Positions 49,436 through 62,819 of a stretch of 64,000 nucleotides of DNA are shown piece after piece. Position 1 is the stretch's first letter; each line of letters starts with the position of its first letter. The DNA is from Glandiceps talaboti. Taxonomy: Eukaryota; Hemichordata; Enteropneusta; Spengelidae. A program made the position numbers and the translations under genes. The notes beneath the pieces are model-generated. The model was not told where the DNA came from. It worked only from the letters and a program-made list of their open reading frames with translations, and ran no database searches. The DNA is taken from the NCBI RefSeq assembly GCF_964340395.1, contig NC_135568.1, positions 18,956,748-19,020,747 on the forward strand, given 5' to 3'.

Positions 49436-49789
49436 TTACATGCCCTGAATCCTTGCATAAAGTATACAGTGGTGCTATAATGCCACTTGCAATATTTTCT
49501 GAATTGAGCTTACCTTAAAGTTTAATAATGCAATACTGGCAGTATACATTTCCACAGAGCAGATTGTGTGTGTTTTGATTTTGGTGTGATTACAAAGACC
49601 AGAACATGTATTAAGGTCAGCCTCAGGTATGACATACCTTATAGTTGTTAGCATTATAGACAGTACAAACCTGTGTTGACAGTCTTGTATTGACAATAAT
49701 AGGCATAAGTCTGCTTGGTAATCTCAACATGTCTTCATGTCACTTCCCCATTTGTCATTCACATGTTACCCAAACAATTACTTGACCTC

Positions 49790-50130
49790 CAGAGTCACTA
49801 ATTTGTACTGTAGGTACCCAGCAGACAGTTAGTTGACTATTCCAGAGTCACTAATTTGTATTGTAGGTACCCAGTAGACAGTTAGTTGACTATTCCAGAG
49901 TCACTAATTTGTATTGTAGATACCCAGTAGACAGTTAGTTGACTATTCCAGAGTCACTCCATTACAATTTGTATTGTAGATACCCAGTAGACAGTTAGTT
50001 GACCATTCCAGAGTCACTAATTTGTACTGTAGGTACCCAGTAGACAGTTAGTTGACTATTCCAGAGTCACTAATTTGTACTGTAGGTACCCAGCAGACAG
50101 TTAGTTGACTATTCCAGAGTCACTCCATTA
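49790..50130. repeat. 54-bp minisatellite, about 6 copies
   Basis: The unit contains CCAGAGTCACTAATTTGTAC and GGTACCCAGTAGACAGTTAG. Two units carry CTCCATTAC. Confidence 0.96.
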
Positions 50131-50246
50131 CCAGAGCCATTTCTTGGAGATGCCTGGACCAATTTTTTTCAAACTTGGTACAGGGGTAACATATAATAGC
50201 ATACATATGCATGTCAATTTGTTTCATGATACGATCCAATATGGAC
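50131..50246. repeat. Fragment of the AGTCCCCGC-family element
   Basis: About 115 bp shared with the element's 5' part (CCATTTCTTGGAGATGCCTG, TTTTCAAACTTGGTACAGGG, GATACGATCCAATATGG), sandwiched between two minisatellites. A more diverged fragment is at 60410-60560. Confidence 0.75.
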
Positions 50247-50890
50247 TTATACTCACTGATACTCACTGTAGGGTGGCGTTTTGACATACTCACTGATACT
50301 CACTGTAGGGTGGCGTTTTGACATTATACTCACTGATACTCACTGTAGGGTGGCGTTTTGACATACTTACTGATACTCACTGTAGGGTGGCATTTTGACA
50401 TTATACTCACTGATACTCACTGTAGGGTGGCATTTTGACTTTATACTCACTGTAGAGTGGCATTTTGACATACTCACTGATACTCACTGTAGGGTGGCAT
50501 TTTGACATACTCACTGATACTCACTGTAGGGTGGCATTTTAACATTATACTCACTGATACTCACTGTAGAGTGGTATTTTGACATTATACTCACAGATAC
50601 TCACTGTAGGGTGGCGTTTTGACTTTATACTCACTGATACACACTGTAGGGTGGCATTTTAACATTATACTCACTGTAGGGTGGCGTTTTGACATTATAC
50701 TCACTGTAGGGTGGCATTTTAACATTATACTCACTGTAGGGTGGCATTTTAACATTATACTCACTGTAGGGTGGCGTTTTGACATTATACTCACTGTAGG
50801 GTGGCGTTTTGACTTTATACTCACTGATACTCACTGTAGGGTGGCATTTTAACATTATACTCACTATAGGGTGGCGTTTTGACATTATGC
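50247..50890. repeat. 30/43-bp minisatellite
   Basis: The 30-bp unit ACTCACTGTAGGGTGGCGTT+TTGACATTAT alternates with longer units that carry an extra ACTCACTGATACTC. Confidence 0.96.
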
Positions 50891-51009
50891 TCATAATAAT
50901 GTGGCTTTTCTGATTTCCATTTAACGTGCTTGTTGGGACTTGCAATGTTTATCTTGATTACAGGGTGGTATCTACACAACAACTGCTATCACCTATTTGT
51001 GTCATCAAC

Positions 51010-51652
51010 CAACATTAATTTTAGTTTACATACATGTATGTCTGTCATATAGTAATTAGATGAAAGGTTAATTTTAGTTTACATACATGTATATCTGTCA
51101 TATAGTAATTAGATGAATGGTTGATTTTAGTTTACATACATGTATGTCTGTCATATAGTAATTAGATGAATGGTTGATTTTAGTTTACATACATGTATGT
51201 CTGTCATATAGTAATTAGATGAAAGGTTAATTTTAGTTTACATACATGTATGTCTGTCATATAGTAATTAGATGAAAGGTTGATTTTAGTTTACATACAT
51301 GTATGTCTGTCATATAGTAATTAGATGAAAGGTTAATTTTAGTTTACATACATGTATGTCTGTCATATAGTAATTAGATGAAAGGTTGATTTTAGTTTAC
51401 ATACATGTATGTCTGTCATATAGTAATTAGATGAAAGATTAATTTTAGTTTACATACATGTATGTCTGTCATATAGTAATTAGATGAAAGGTTAATTTTA
51501 GTTTACATACATGTATGTCTGTCATATAGTAATTAGATGAAAGGTTAATTTTAGTTTACAAACATGTATGTCTGTCATATAGTAATTAGATGAAAGGTTA
51601 ATTTTAGTTTACATACATGTATGTCATATAGTAATTAGATGAAAGGTTAATT
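51010..51652. repeat. 53-bp minisatellite, about 12 copies
   Basis: The unit contains TTTTAGTTTACATACATGTATGT and GTCATATAGTAATTAGATGA. It ends less than 80 bp before the acceptor of the TSPN exon. Confidence 0.97.
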
Positions 51653-51727
51653 TCTACAGAAGTAGTGATGTACTTCATCCAGAGGCAATATACAGTATAT
51701 TAAAATTGTATTTTATTTTTTTTGTAG

Positions 51728-52290
51728 ATGATGAAGAAATTGACCTGTTACAAACAGCTATAATAGGTTTACCAATACCAGCAGAAATCTCATTCACTCG
51801 GGGTCTAGATCACTTTCCAGCTTTCCACTTCAATCAAGATGCAAATATTGGAAGAGTTCTTGCTGGGATATTTCCAGAGATTTTCTACCATAATTTTGCT
51901 ATTGAAGCCACAGTCAGACCAGGAAGTGAGGAAGGAGGCCCATTGTTTGCAGTCACTGATGAATTTCAGACTGTTGTACAGTTAGGTGTCAATATCTCAG
52001 ATGCAGGAGAAAGTCAACAAGCTATTACATTACTCTATACGGATATACGAATCCATGATGAAACACAAACAGTTGCAACTTTTATAGTTCCAGAATTTTA
52101 TAAAACATGGGTACGATTTGCCATTAGTGTAGAAGAAAATGTGATATCGTTGTACATGAATTGTGGTGAAGAACCAGTTGAGTCAGTGAAATTTGAAAGG
52201 AAACATCCCAGTTTAGAATTCTCCTTATCAACAGATGCCATACTTGTTGGTAGTTCAGGTTCTGCTGCAGAGTACCCAACTAAATTTGTG
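51728..52290 (+). CDS. Multiplexin exon 3: TSPN (laminin-G-like) domain
   Basis: This is the longest genuine exon, 563 bases, entering at phase 1 and leaving at phase 0 at GTG|GTAAGT. It encodes most of the thrombospondin-N-like domain that opens collagens XV and XVIII. Recognisable blocks are an acidic start DDEEIDLL, FPEIFYHNFAIEATVRP, GGPLFAVTDEFQTVVQLGV, LLYTDIRI, a W-x-FAISV strand (WVRFAISVEEN), and VISLYMNCGEE with the first Cys of the domain disulfide. An N-glycosylation sequon (NIS) follows GV. The block order and spacing fit human COL18A1/COL15A1. The reading frame extends past the donor to 52428, but that part is Lys-rich and unlike the family, so it is intron. Confidence in the family is high; XV versus XVIII cannot be decided, since many invertebrates have one multiplexin. 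Confidence 0.9.
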
Positions 52291-52437
52291 GTAAGTAACA
52301 CTGTTTTTTTATCTCTTGAAACTTCTGAATTGTTTTATACTGAAGAAGACATCACAAACTGGAAGAAAACTGAACTGAAAACTGTCATGAAATTTAAAAA
52401 AAAGAAGATTTTTGGAAATGTTTTTTAGCCCTGCTTG

Positions 52438-53870
52438 GGCATTGTAAAAAGGAGGCTATTTTGATCGATTCTGTCCGTGCATCTATACACATCCATATCT
52501 CTGACATGCAATGGCCAAATTGTTAGCACAACTGAACTGATAAGGTTCAGTAGTGCTATAGGCATGGCAAAGTATCTGTCTGTCTGTCTGTCTGTCTGTC
52601 TGTGTGGATGTGTGTGTGTGTAAACAATTTAAAGTCAAAATCTGCTGGACTGATTGCTTTGATATTTGGTGGTCATGTTACTTCTGGTTTCTAGTTGGGA
52701 AATTGTTCAAAATGAAAATTATTGCATCAGAGATGAGGGTTTTTGGTAAGAAAATGTGATTTTTGGTCAAAAAACTCCAAACGTACTGGGCAGATTGGCA
52801 TGAAATTTGGTGGGAACATTCTTAGGGGTGAGTAAATTAAGATTTGTTCAATGACATGATGATTCCCAGTAATATGCAAATTAGAGCTAAAATGTGTCTT
52901 TTTGGTAAAAAGCCTATAATTCCAAAACTACTCAGCAGATTGGGCTGAAATTTAAGAGGGATGCATCTGTGGATGTATAGATGAAGAACTATTAAGCATA
53001 TAATGATGTCTTCAGTAATATGCAAATTAGGTGTAAACGTGCATTTTGGTTAAAAATTTATATCTCAAAAATTACTTGGTTAATGAGACTGAAACTTGGT
53101 GAGATGTTTCTAGAAGTGTTATTCTGCAGATTTTCTTCAAAATATTTTGACACAATTGGCCTTAGCAACCATGACCACACCCTTAGCAACAACCAAATGG
53201 CAGTATAATTTGGTCAAATAACAGCGTCATCTAGTAGGCAAGTGAGTAAACATTTCAAAAAATGTATGCAAAGATTTCTAGCAATCATGACCATGCCCCT
53301 AGCAACAGCCAAACAAAGATAACAGGGATTAATAAACAAATGAATAAAAATTCAAAAATGTATGCACATGTGCCTAGCAACACGACCACACCCATCACAA
53401 CAGCCAAATGATTGCTTATATAGCAAAGATAGCAACATGGTTGGATAGGCAACTGGATTATCATTCAGCAAATGAACACCTATTTTAGTATGGACTACCA
53501 TATGGATAAACATTTTTTTAAAAACTGTACAGTTGTGCTACAACGTCATTGGTGGTATTTTTTCAAACCTGGCACAAAGATGACATATTACATGAGACAT
53601 ATGCATGTCACTTTGTTTCCAGACATCAGCAAATTTCAGCATTATGTGTAGTTAAAAATCAATATTTACTACAAAAAAACTAAAAACTGCTAATATATAG
53701 AGATTCCATCTAAGTGTTATTTCCATATTATCATGTGCAAGCTTTCTTTTAAGACCTTGACCTTTGACTAATCTATTGCGTACATACTGCAGACACTTTA
53801 TCATATTCAAGTATGGCCAATTTTTTTTTGATTTTGTTAAATTCAAAGTATATACTTTTTACTGAAGTGA
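52438..53870. repeat. Dispersed composite repeat, copy in multiplexin intron 3
   Basis: It starts near TTCAGTAGTGCTATAGGCAT with a (GTCT)n/GT run. It then has AAACTACTCAGCAGATTGGGC and tandem blocks with AGCAACCATGACCACACCC and ATAGCAACAGCCAAATGAT. It ends GTACAGTTGTGCTACAACG. The same order occurs at 56530-58190 and 62820-64000, and in part at 54600-54900. It is noncoding. Confidence 0.7.
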
Positions 53871-54111
53871 AAATACTTACATAAAACCTTGATTAAACTA
53901 TTTATTAGACTTTTTAATGAAAGAGAGATAGAGTAAGAGTGAGAGCGAGAAAGAGAGCATGACAAAGAAAAGGAGAGCGAGAAAGAGAGATTAATGTAGC
54001 GTATAGTCAATTTTTATCATAATTATGTTTGACTATATTCTGTCAGTAGTTGTTATCATTTAGTATTTCCAGATCACCTGTCAGTGTTAACAAAGCATTG
54101 ATGTTTTACAG

Positions 54112-54195
54112 GGTGGATTACAGGATCTCAAGATAACCTCTGACCCAGACGATGCTATGGTATATTGTGAAGTGAATACGTTGGCAGATGTTGGG
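54112..54195 (+). CDS. Multiplexin exon 4: end of TSPN domain
   Basis: The exon is 28 codons between TTTTACAG and a GTTAGT donor, phase 0 at both ends. It reads GGLQDLKITSDPDDAM, then VYCEVN, then LADVG. The family equivalent is 'G-I-ELK--RDP----HC', with the second domain Cys here in VYC. This closes the TSPN domain. The exon is only found by splice signals and homology, being too short for an open-frame search. Confidence 0.85.
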
Positions 54196-55329
54196 GTTAG
54201 TATACAAATGTAATTTCACAACTTAATTGATATTATCATAAAAAAAATGTGTAATTCATAATAATGATGGTAATTAAAGCAATGAATGTAGGTACCATTT
54301 TGAGTAAATCTCACACTTTTACAGCACACAGTATAGTGTACTTGTACAAGTAATGGCCTATCTAATAAAGTGAAAGATAAAAGCCTCTCTCTCTCTCTCA
54401 GTGCTGAAGGTCAAAGGTCAGCAATCAAGTGATGGGCTTGTCAAGGTATAATGATTGACAAGAAAGTACAACGTACAACAGGGGAAACAGCTCTTTCAGC
54501 TGATTAAGTATTAGATATAAATACAAACTAAAACTATTGTTGTGACATGTTGATGCAAGCTGGAATTATTGAATGGACATTAGTTTAATTATGCTCACAG
54601 AAGGGTGGCATTTCTGATGAATGGGTAGGCAAGTGAATAACCATTAAAATGTATGCAAATATGCCTATCAACAAGGTCACACCCATAGCAACAGCAAAAT
54701 GATGTTGCATATTACAAACAACAACAGGGATAGAAATGGTTAGGCAAATGAATAAACATTACAAAAAATTTATGCAGATATGCTTAGCAACAAAACCACA
54801 CCCTTAGCAACTAAAATAATGCTTAGTATTGCAAAGATGAAAATAGGGATAGTTAGGCATAATCATAAATAATTTTAAAAACATTTGGCTAGCAACAGGG
54901 TAACAACTATGCAATTATAAATGATGTACCCCTTAATAGTAAAATTAATTATATAAATCAATATGAAATTTGAAGCTTTCATTGTTAACATATTGCCTAA
55001 TTATTGAAAGATGATGAATTATGCAAATTAAGCATTAATATTCTTTTCTACATCAACAAGCTTAAAAAAGGACACATCATGACATGCACATCTTTACCAT
55101 CAATACATTTACTAAATTATTTGAAATTTAAAGCTTGCATTGTAAAAATGTTGCCTAATTAAAGTGATTATTTATGCAAATTAGACATCACGATTATAAA
55201 ACTACTAAACAACTCCATCAAACACATATGATTTGTTACGGTTGATGGATGTACAAAGTTCCTAAATGAAATGAAGTATGCATTCTTAAGATATAGGCTA
55301 ATGACTGAAAATCATTAATTATGTAAATT

Positions 55330-55380
<51 letters not shown>

Positions 55381-55737
55381 GACTTACAAGGTCAAAAACT
55401 GCCAGACTGATTGCCTTGGTGTGTGGTTGGGACGTTATTTTTGATATCCCTGTATTATAAGATCTGCCCCTTTATCATTATCTTTATATAAATGTAAATA
55501 AAAAAATCAATTTCATTCATTAGATACACAGAAATATTTGAGGGTATATGTTTTCTAGAAAGACCTTTTATGAAAACTTGTTGAGTTAAATTTAACATCT
55601 AACATTTTGACATTATGTGGACTTTCTTTGCTTTCATTTGTTACTGTTAATGACAACTGGTAAAACTCTATTTTTATGATAATGTTAAAAGTACAACTGG
55701 TAAAACTCACATTGTGACTTGAATGTTTTGACTTCAG
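54196..55737. other. Multiplexin intron 4
   Basis: It contains part of the composite repeat (54600-54900), the repeat shared with 7960-8440, and a GT microsatellite (55333-55376). No exon is seen. Confidence 0.6.
54408..54420. promoter_or_regulatory. Perfect DR1 nuclear-receptor-type site
   Basis: AGGTCAAAGGTCA is two AGGTCA half sites separated by one base, the consensus for RXR/HNF4-type receptors. It is intronic; function is not shown. Confidence 0.4.
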
Positions 55738-55848
55738 TCAGGATCAGGAGAAGATGTTTATGTGGTTGAAACCAGTACAGAAAGCTTTACAGAAACGTCT
55801 TTGTTTCTGACTACGTCATTACCTCCAGTTCATTCCACTAGATCACGG
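55738..55848 (+). CDS. Multiplexin exon 5: Ser-Gly linker
   Basis: The exon is 37 codons, phase 0 at both ends, after GACTTCAG and before CGG|GTAATT. It begins SGSGEDVYVVETSTES and continues Ser/Thr-rich to PPVHSTRSR. After the preceding Gly it gives GSGSGED, a typical glycosaminoglycan attachment context (Ser-Gly repeats next to acidic residues), as expected for a multiplexin proteoglycan core. The Thr/Ser content also suits O-glycosylation. An open frame runs on past the donor, but it loses the linker composition. Confidence 0.75.
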
Positions 55849-56529
55849 GTAATTCAGTCATTCTGTCAAACATTCATAACAAATCATGGTATTGACAGTT
55901 TTTCCCTAATTATGCATGGCTCTGTTAAAGCTACCTGCATGATACTAGTATGCATGTCTGTCCTTATTGACAAGTTTTATCATTCATGTGGTATGTAGCT
56001 TTCTATGGTAGTGATAGGTGAACATTGTAAGTGAAAGGGCACTGTGGATTCACTTGATGTATATCTGAGGAAGTACATTCAATGGTGTACCCTTAGGCTG
56101 TACAGGTTATTACAGAATGCTTCATACTCAGAATTAATATGACTATCCAGCCATAGTAAATGATACAGGTCTTTAGTTCCCAATGGGGACTTATACGTTG
56201 GGTTCCATGTAAGCACCCTTTTTAGGCTTGTGTGTGTACAGGGTGCACACACACATATCTCTGGCATGCACCAACTGAGTTCTACCAAACCGGACACAAC
56301 TGTATGTGAGACATATGCACGTTGCTTTTGTTCTGTGACTGAATCAAATATGGCTGAATGGCAGCCATATTTGTTGTCAAAATTTCACAATATGCATCAT
56401 AACTTTGGATGTATAATGTGAAGTGAATCCATTCAAGTGTGTACACCCATATTATCAAATACAATCTTTCTTTTAAGACCTTGACCTTTGACTTTGAAAG
56501 TCTTTTAAGGTCAAATAGCCAAACTTGAG

Positions 56530-58190
<1,661 letters not shown>

Positions 58191-58254
58191 ATTATGTGTC
58201 TTCAATGAAACACCAACTGCGTAGCGATGCCTAATACATGAGCACGAGTATGAC

Positions 58255-58385
58255 TTCAAAATCTAATCATAACATAACCGATATAGAGAATGGCACACGT
58301 ACCGTAATAACGTAACCGATATGGAGAATGGCACACGTACCGTAATAACGTAACCGATATGGAGAATGGCACACATACCGTAATT
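58255..58385. repeat. 38-bp tandem repeat, three copies
   Basis: Units contain ACCGATATGGAGAATGGCAC and ACGTACCGTAATAACGTA. Confidence 0.9.
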
Positions 58386-59305
58386 AAAATATTATCTAAA
58401 GTCTCCACTCCATTGAGGAGTTATTAATATGGTGACACCTTTATTGTGGGGGAAACAAACACGTTTCTATCTGTTGACAGTGTATAACTTTCATCACCTT
58501 ACATGGCCATCCCAAAATACCACATTTTCTCTGTGTCTGTAGCAAAGGAGCTATACACAACCAAATGGCAATGTTAAACAAAGGGATTGCAAGTCACAGG
58601 AAACAGCTGTTGAAGTGTCTGTCAATTTGAGAGGTTTTGTAGAGCGGAAAGGGTCTAATTATGCAAATGTGCCGTTTTCTCAGCTCTTTAATGAATAAAT
58701 GTTAAGAAGTTCAAAAATATTTAGGTTGGCATCAGACTGTCCCAGGGAACGAAGAGATATTACGTTGGCAAGTGTAAAAGATGTTAATTTATGCTAAAAA
58801 TGAAAATATACTGATTATTACAAGACATTGGGAGACAAACTGTGTAAACCCAGGGAACCTTTTTTAATTTAAGTACTAACGTTTCATTTACTGTAACAGT
58901 AGAAAAGATGACTATATATGACTGTTTGTTAAAATTAAATAATTTTAAGTGGAAACCAACAGAAAATGCAAATTATGGGTAAAAATAAGTCATGTGCTTG
59001 AAAATGAAAACAATCACCATGGAAACCACAACTTGAAATATAGAGTCAACATAAGTGTATTCATCTTGTCCTTACTGTGAAATACTATGTAGGAAACATG
59101 AGCCAATGGACCTGCATCTCATCCTAAACATGTATGATGAAGTGCAAATACTTAGATTTTATGATGTACAAATCTTTAGCCACCATGTGTTTGATAAGTG
59201 AAAACGGTAGTATACAGCAGTAAAGTCAGATAACAATGTACACAAACAATAAATCAGGACTCCATTTTATTGCCATGTAACTTCAAGAGAAATAGGTTTA
59301 TTTTA

Positions 59306-60316
59306 GGCCAAAAAAAAAAATATGTCTGGTTCTGGTCAGCGCGCGCGTGCCCTGAATACCCCCGCGTCGATCCTTTTTTTCCCGATAATTTTTGCTTTCC
59401 CGTTCCTTATTTACAATTCCCCGTCGATCAACACTGTATGCAAGGCTAGCGGAAAAAATTTAACTCGTGTGATGGCGCACTTCTATTTGGTAACGGGTAC
59501 CCTTTTCTTCTAGTACTGTTGCATACCCATAATCCCCCGTACGATATGTGTACGTAATATGTACGATGAGCGTGGTTGATGGGAATCACGGGAAATAGTG
59601 TGTTCACTGTGCTAGGTGGTAAACCGCTCACATGTTTCGAAAATGTCAGAAGTTTGAGTACGTCGTGAGCAATCGAAATATTGATATCAATTCAGCTGAC
59701 TTTCGAGGTGTTCTTAGTTCTGGTGATCGTTTCGTTCTGCCTTCTGAATACAAAGATTTTCCTGTAGCGTAAGCAGTTAGCTCTGGATGTATGCGCTACG
59801 ATGTTCGACACGTCTTTCCATCTGCGATGAGTTGGAAAGACGTGTCGAACATCGTACCGTATACAGACTGCGTATCAGACTGACGATGGACGGTGCTCGA
59901 AAGAAAACACTGCCTCCTCTACGTCCGTTGGACAGACCTATTTCTCGTTATTTAACGTTGCAAGTTGCACAATGACATTATACAGTGGTTGCAAGGCAAG
60001 ACTCATTATCTTGGATGGGATTATAACTGCAAATCGGGATTATAACTGCAAATCACTGGGCGATAAGATAAATTTGTAAATGTGACTAGTGATGCCCTGA
60101 TGGATGATTGATCCGCATCGTACAAAACTTGCCATACAACAGTGCCAACTTCCAGAGTTGTATGACATCTTCCGAGAGCATGTAAAGTGTCAAAAATGTG
60201 TATTTACTAATTTGCAAAAAAAAAAAAAAAAATTAGGGAAAAAAAAAAACGCGCGTCGTCGCACCACTTTAGAAAGTTTACCCTGACCAGAACCAGATTT
60301 TTAATTTTTTTTGGCC
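59306..60316. mobile_element. PIF/Harbinger-type non-autonomous transposon, 1011 bp
   Basis: The ends GGCCAAAAAAAAAAATATGT...GGTTCTGGTCAG and CTGACCAGAACC...TTTTTTTTGGCC are inverted repeats of about 34 bp. They are flanked on both sides by TTA (59303-59305 and 60317-60319). A 3-bp TTA/TAA target duplication is the hallmark of PIF/Harbinger elements. The interior has higher CpG/GC than its surroundings and a perfect 23-bp hairpin (see the separate entry), but no transposase frame. Frames at 59322-59513 and 59787-59975 show no recognisable domain. It is inserted in the intron between multiplexin exons 5 and 6. Confidence 0.8.
59800..59856. repeat. Perfect hairpin within the Harbinger-type element
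   Basis: ACGATGTTCGACACGTCTTT-CCA is followed, after about 12 bases, by its exact complement TGG-AAAGACGTGTCGAACATCGT. The arms are 23 bp. Confidence 0.85.
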
Positions 60317-60587
60317 TTACTTAGTCTTGTACACCCTTTCTGTAAATGCAAAACAGTTTTACATCAACCAATATAAATTTATATAGCAGTGTATATAGTC
60401 CTGTAGGTTATTAGCCCCACGTGCATGTGTCCGCAGTGCGTGCATCCAGAGCCATATCTTGGACATTCATTGACCGATTTCTTTCAAACTTAGTAAATGG
60501 ATAATAAACTATGACTTGCATATGCATGTCAATTTGTTTTGGGATATGATGCATTTTATCCAACTTAGGGCCATTTTTTGGTCAAAA

Positions 60588-61040
60588 AGTGTGTATCAGG
60601 CTGCCAGGCATAAAGTGTATAGCAGGCTGCCAGGCATAAAGTGTCTATCAGGCTGCCCTGGGCATAAAGTGTATAGCAGGCTGCCCTGGGCATAAAGTGT
60701 ATAGCAGGCTGCCAGGCATAAAGTGTATAGCAGGCTGCCCGGGGCATAAAGTGTATAGCAGGCTGCCAGGCATAAAGTGTATAGCAGCCTGCCTGGCACA
60801 ATGTGTATAGCAGGCTGCCGAGCACAAAGTGTATAGCAGGCTGCCAGGCACAAAGTGTATAGCAGGCTGCCAGGCATAAAGTGTATAGCAGGCTGCCTGG
60901 CATAAAGTGTCTATCAGGCTGCCAGGCACAAAGTGTATAGCAGGCTGCCAGGCATAAAGTGTCTAGCAGGCTGCCTGGCACAATGTGTATAGCAGGCTGC
61001 CAGGCATAAAGTGTCTAGCAGGCTGCCAGGCACAAAGCAT
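60588..61040. repeat. 26-bp minisatellite, about 17 copies
   Basis: The unit is CAGGCTGCCAGGCATAAAGT+GTATAG, with GTCTAT, GCCCTGGG and GCACAAAG variants. The 26-bp length cycles through frames, giving three overlapping minus-strand artefact frames. Confidence 0.97.
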
Positions 61041-61228
61041 TTGTAACATATTCTCTTTGAATTCCCTGGCATAGGCGTATGAAAAATCAGTTATTACCCA
61101 ATATCACCCCTTCCTTCCTTTGCTCATTTGTATCACCATTCATGCTAATTCCACATAGAGACATGGGTTGTAAAACTAATGTGTCTCTGTGGGGAAATGC
61201 CACTCAAGGTGCTATTCTTTTGTCCTAG

Positions 61229-61297
61229 GGGTCCGGTAGTGGAGATGAAATGGTGGATATTCCTGAAACACCAAAACCTAAAGAGGAAGAAAAAACA
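61229..61297 (+). CDS. Multiplexin exon 6: second Ser-Gly acidic linker
   Basis: The exon is 23 codons between TTTTGTCCTAG and ACA|GTAGGT, phase 0 at both ends. The sequence starts GSGSGDEMVDIPET and ends in a Pro/Lys/Glu-rich run. The GSGSGD motif is a second likely glycosaminoglycan site. It resembles the beginning of exon 5 (GSGSGED), and both exons have the same phase, so the two could be old duplicates. Being short, it is supported by phase, splice sites and composition only. Confidence 0.7.
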
Positions 61298-61339
61298 GTA
61301 GGTTACCATTCAATCTGATATTTCATTATTTTGTCAATT

Positions 61340-62700
61340 AATTACTGTGTATGTACAATACAACTATATACAGTATGATGTACAATACAACTAATTACAG
61401 TATGTGTTTACAATACAACTAATTACAGTGTATGTACAATACAACTAATTACAGTGTATGTACAATACAACTAATTACAGTGTATGTACAGTACAACTAA
61501 TTACAGTGTATGTACAGTACAACTAATTACAGTATGATGTACAATACACCTAATTACAATATGTGTTTACAATACAACTAATTACAGTGTATGTACAGTA
61601 CAACTAATTACAGTGTATGTACAATACAACTAATTACAGTATGTGTTTACAATACAACTAATTACAGTGTATGTACAGTACAACTAATTACAGTGTATGT
61701 ACAATACAACTAATTACAGTGTATGTACAATACAATTAATTACAGTATGTGTTTACAGTGCAACTAACTACCGTGTATGTACAGTATACAACTAATTACA
61801 GTCTGTATACTGTACAAGTAATTAGTGTATGTACAATACAACTTATTACAGTGTATGTACAGTGCAAATAATTACAGTGTATGTATACAGTACAACTAAT
61901 TAGTCTGTATACAGTACAACTAATTACAGTGTATGTACAGTGCAACTTATTACAGTGTATGTACAATACAACTAATTACAGTCTATGTATACACCACAAC
62001 TTATTACAGTGTATGTACTGTGCAACTAATTACAGTGTATGTACAGTACAACTAATTACAGTGTATGTACAGTACAACTAATTAGTGTATGTACAATACA
62101 ACTCATTACAGTGTATGCATGATGCACCTAATTACAGTCTGTATGTATACAGTACTACTAATTACAGTCTGTATACACTACATCTAATTACAGTGTATCT
62201 ACAATGTAACTTATTACAGTCTGTATATATACACTACAACTAATTACAGTGTATGTACAATACAACTAATTACAGTCTGTATACAATACAACTAATTACA
62301 GTCTGTATACAGTACAACTAATTACAGTGTATGTACAATACAACTAATTACAGTCTGTATACAATACAACTAATTACAGTGTATCTACAATGCAACTAAT
62401 TACAGTGTATGTACAATACAACTAATTACAGTCTGTATACAGTACAACTAATTACAGTGTATGTACAATACAACTAATTACAGTCTGTATACAATACAAC
62501 TAATTACAGTGTATCTACAATGCAACTAATTACAGTGTATGTACAATACAACTAATTACGGTCTGTATACAGTACAACTAATTACAGTCTGTATACAATA
62601 CAACTAATTACAGTCTGTATACAATACAACTAATTACAGTCTGTATACAATACAACTAATTACAGTCTGTATACAGTACAACTAATTACAGTGTGTGTGT
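61340..62700. repeat. 25-26-bp minisatellite, about 52 copies
   Basis: The unit is ACAACTAATTACAGTGTATG+TACAAT, with CTGTATAC and TGTTTAC variants. It fills the whole intron between multiplexin exons 6 and 7, starting about 40 bp after one splice site and ending about 10 bp before the other. Confidence 0.97.
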
Positions 62701-62710
62701 TTACTGTTAG

Positions 62711-62789
62711 GAAGAACCAGTGGTAGGAATACCGGGAGAGAAAGGAGCCAAGGGAGAAGAGGGAGCTAAAGGAGACCGGGGTGCACCAG
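62711..62789 (+). CDS. Multiplexin exon 7: first collagen Gly-X-Y repeats
   Basis: The exon follows TTACTGTTAG and ends at CCAG|GTATGG, leaving at phase 1. After EEPVV it encodes seven successive Gly-X-Y triplets beginning GIP-GEK-GAK-GEE and ending GDR-GAP-G. This is the start of the triple-helical region. X and Y positions are rich in Glu and Lys/Arg, as is usual for salt-bridged collagen. The remaining collagen domains lie beyond position 64000. The minus-strand frame covering this exon (rich in Pro and Ser) is its shadow. Confidence 0.88.
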
Positions 62790-62819
62790 GTATGGGGTTT
62801 CTAGCACAACTGAAGTGAA

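Larger units (their letters stand above)
19513..51727 (+). other. Multiplexin intron 2 (about 32 kb, minisatellite-rich)
   Basis: The intron starts GTCAGT and ends TTTTTTTGTAG. It holds most of the tandem arrays listed separately, the AGTCCCCGC-ended repeats, and two fold-back elements. In between (about 19.5-22.9, 25.5-26.6, 30.7-31.9, 33.1-33.9, 35.1-37.7, 40.3-41.6 and 48.1-49.0 kb) I see AT-rich sequence without convincing exons. Short open frames there have no recognisable motif. Additional small or alternative exons cannot be excluded. Confidence 0.6.

Noticed and set aside
52291-52428. Extension of the TSPN exon reading frame
   Set aside because: A consensus GTAAGT donor lies at 52291, and the extension (Lys-rich, unlike multiplexins) is not family-like; exon 4 continues the domain after splicing.
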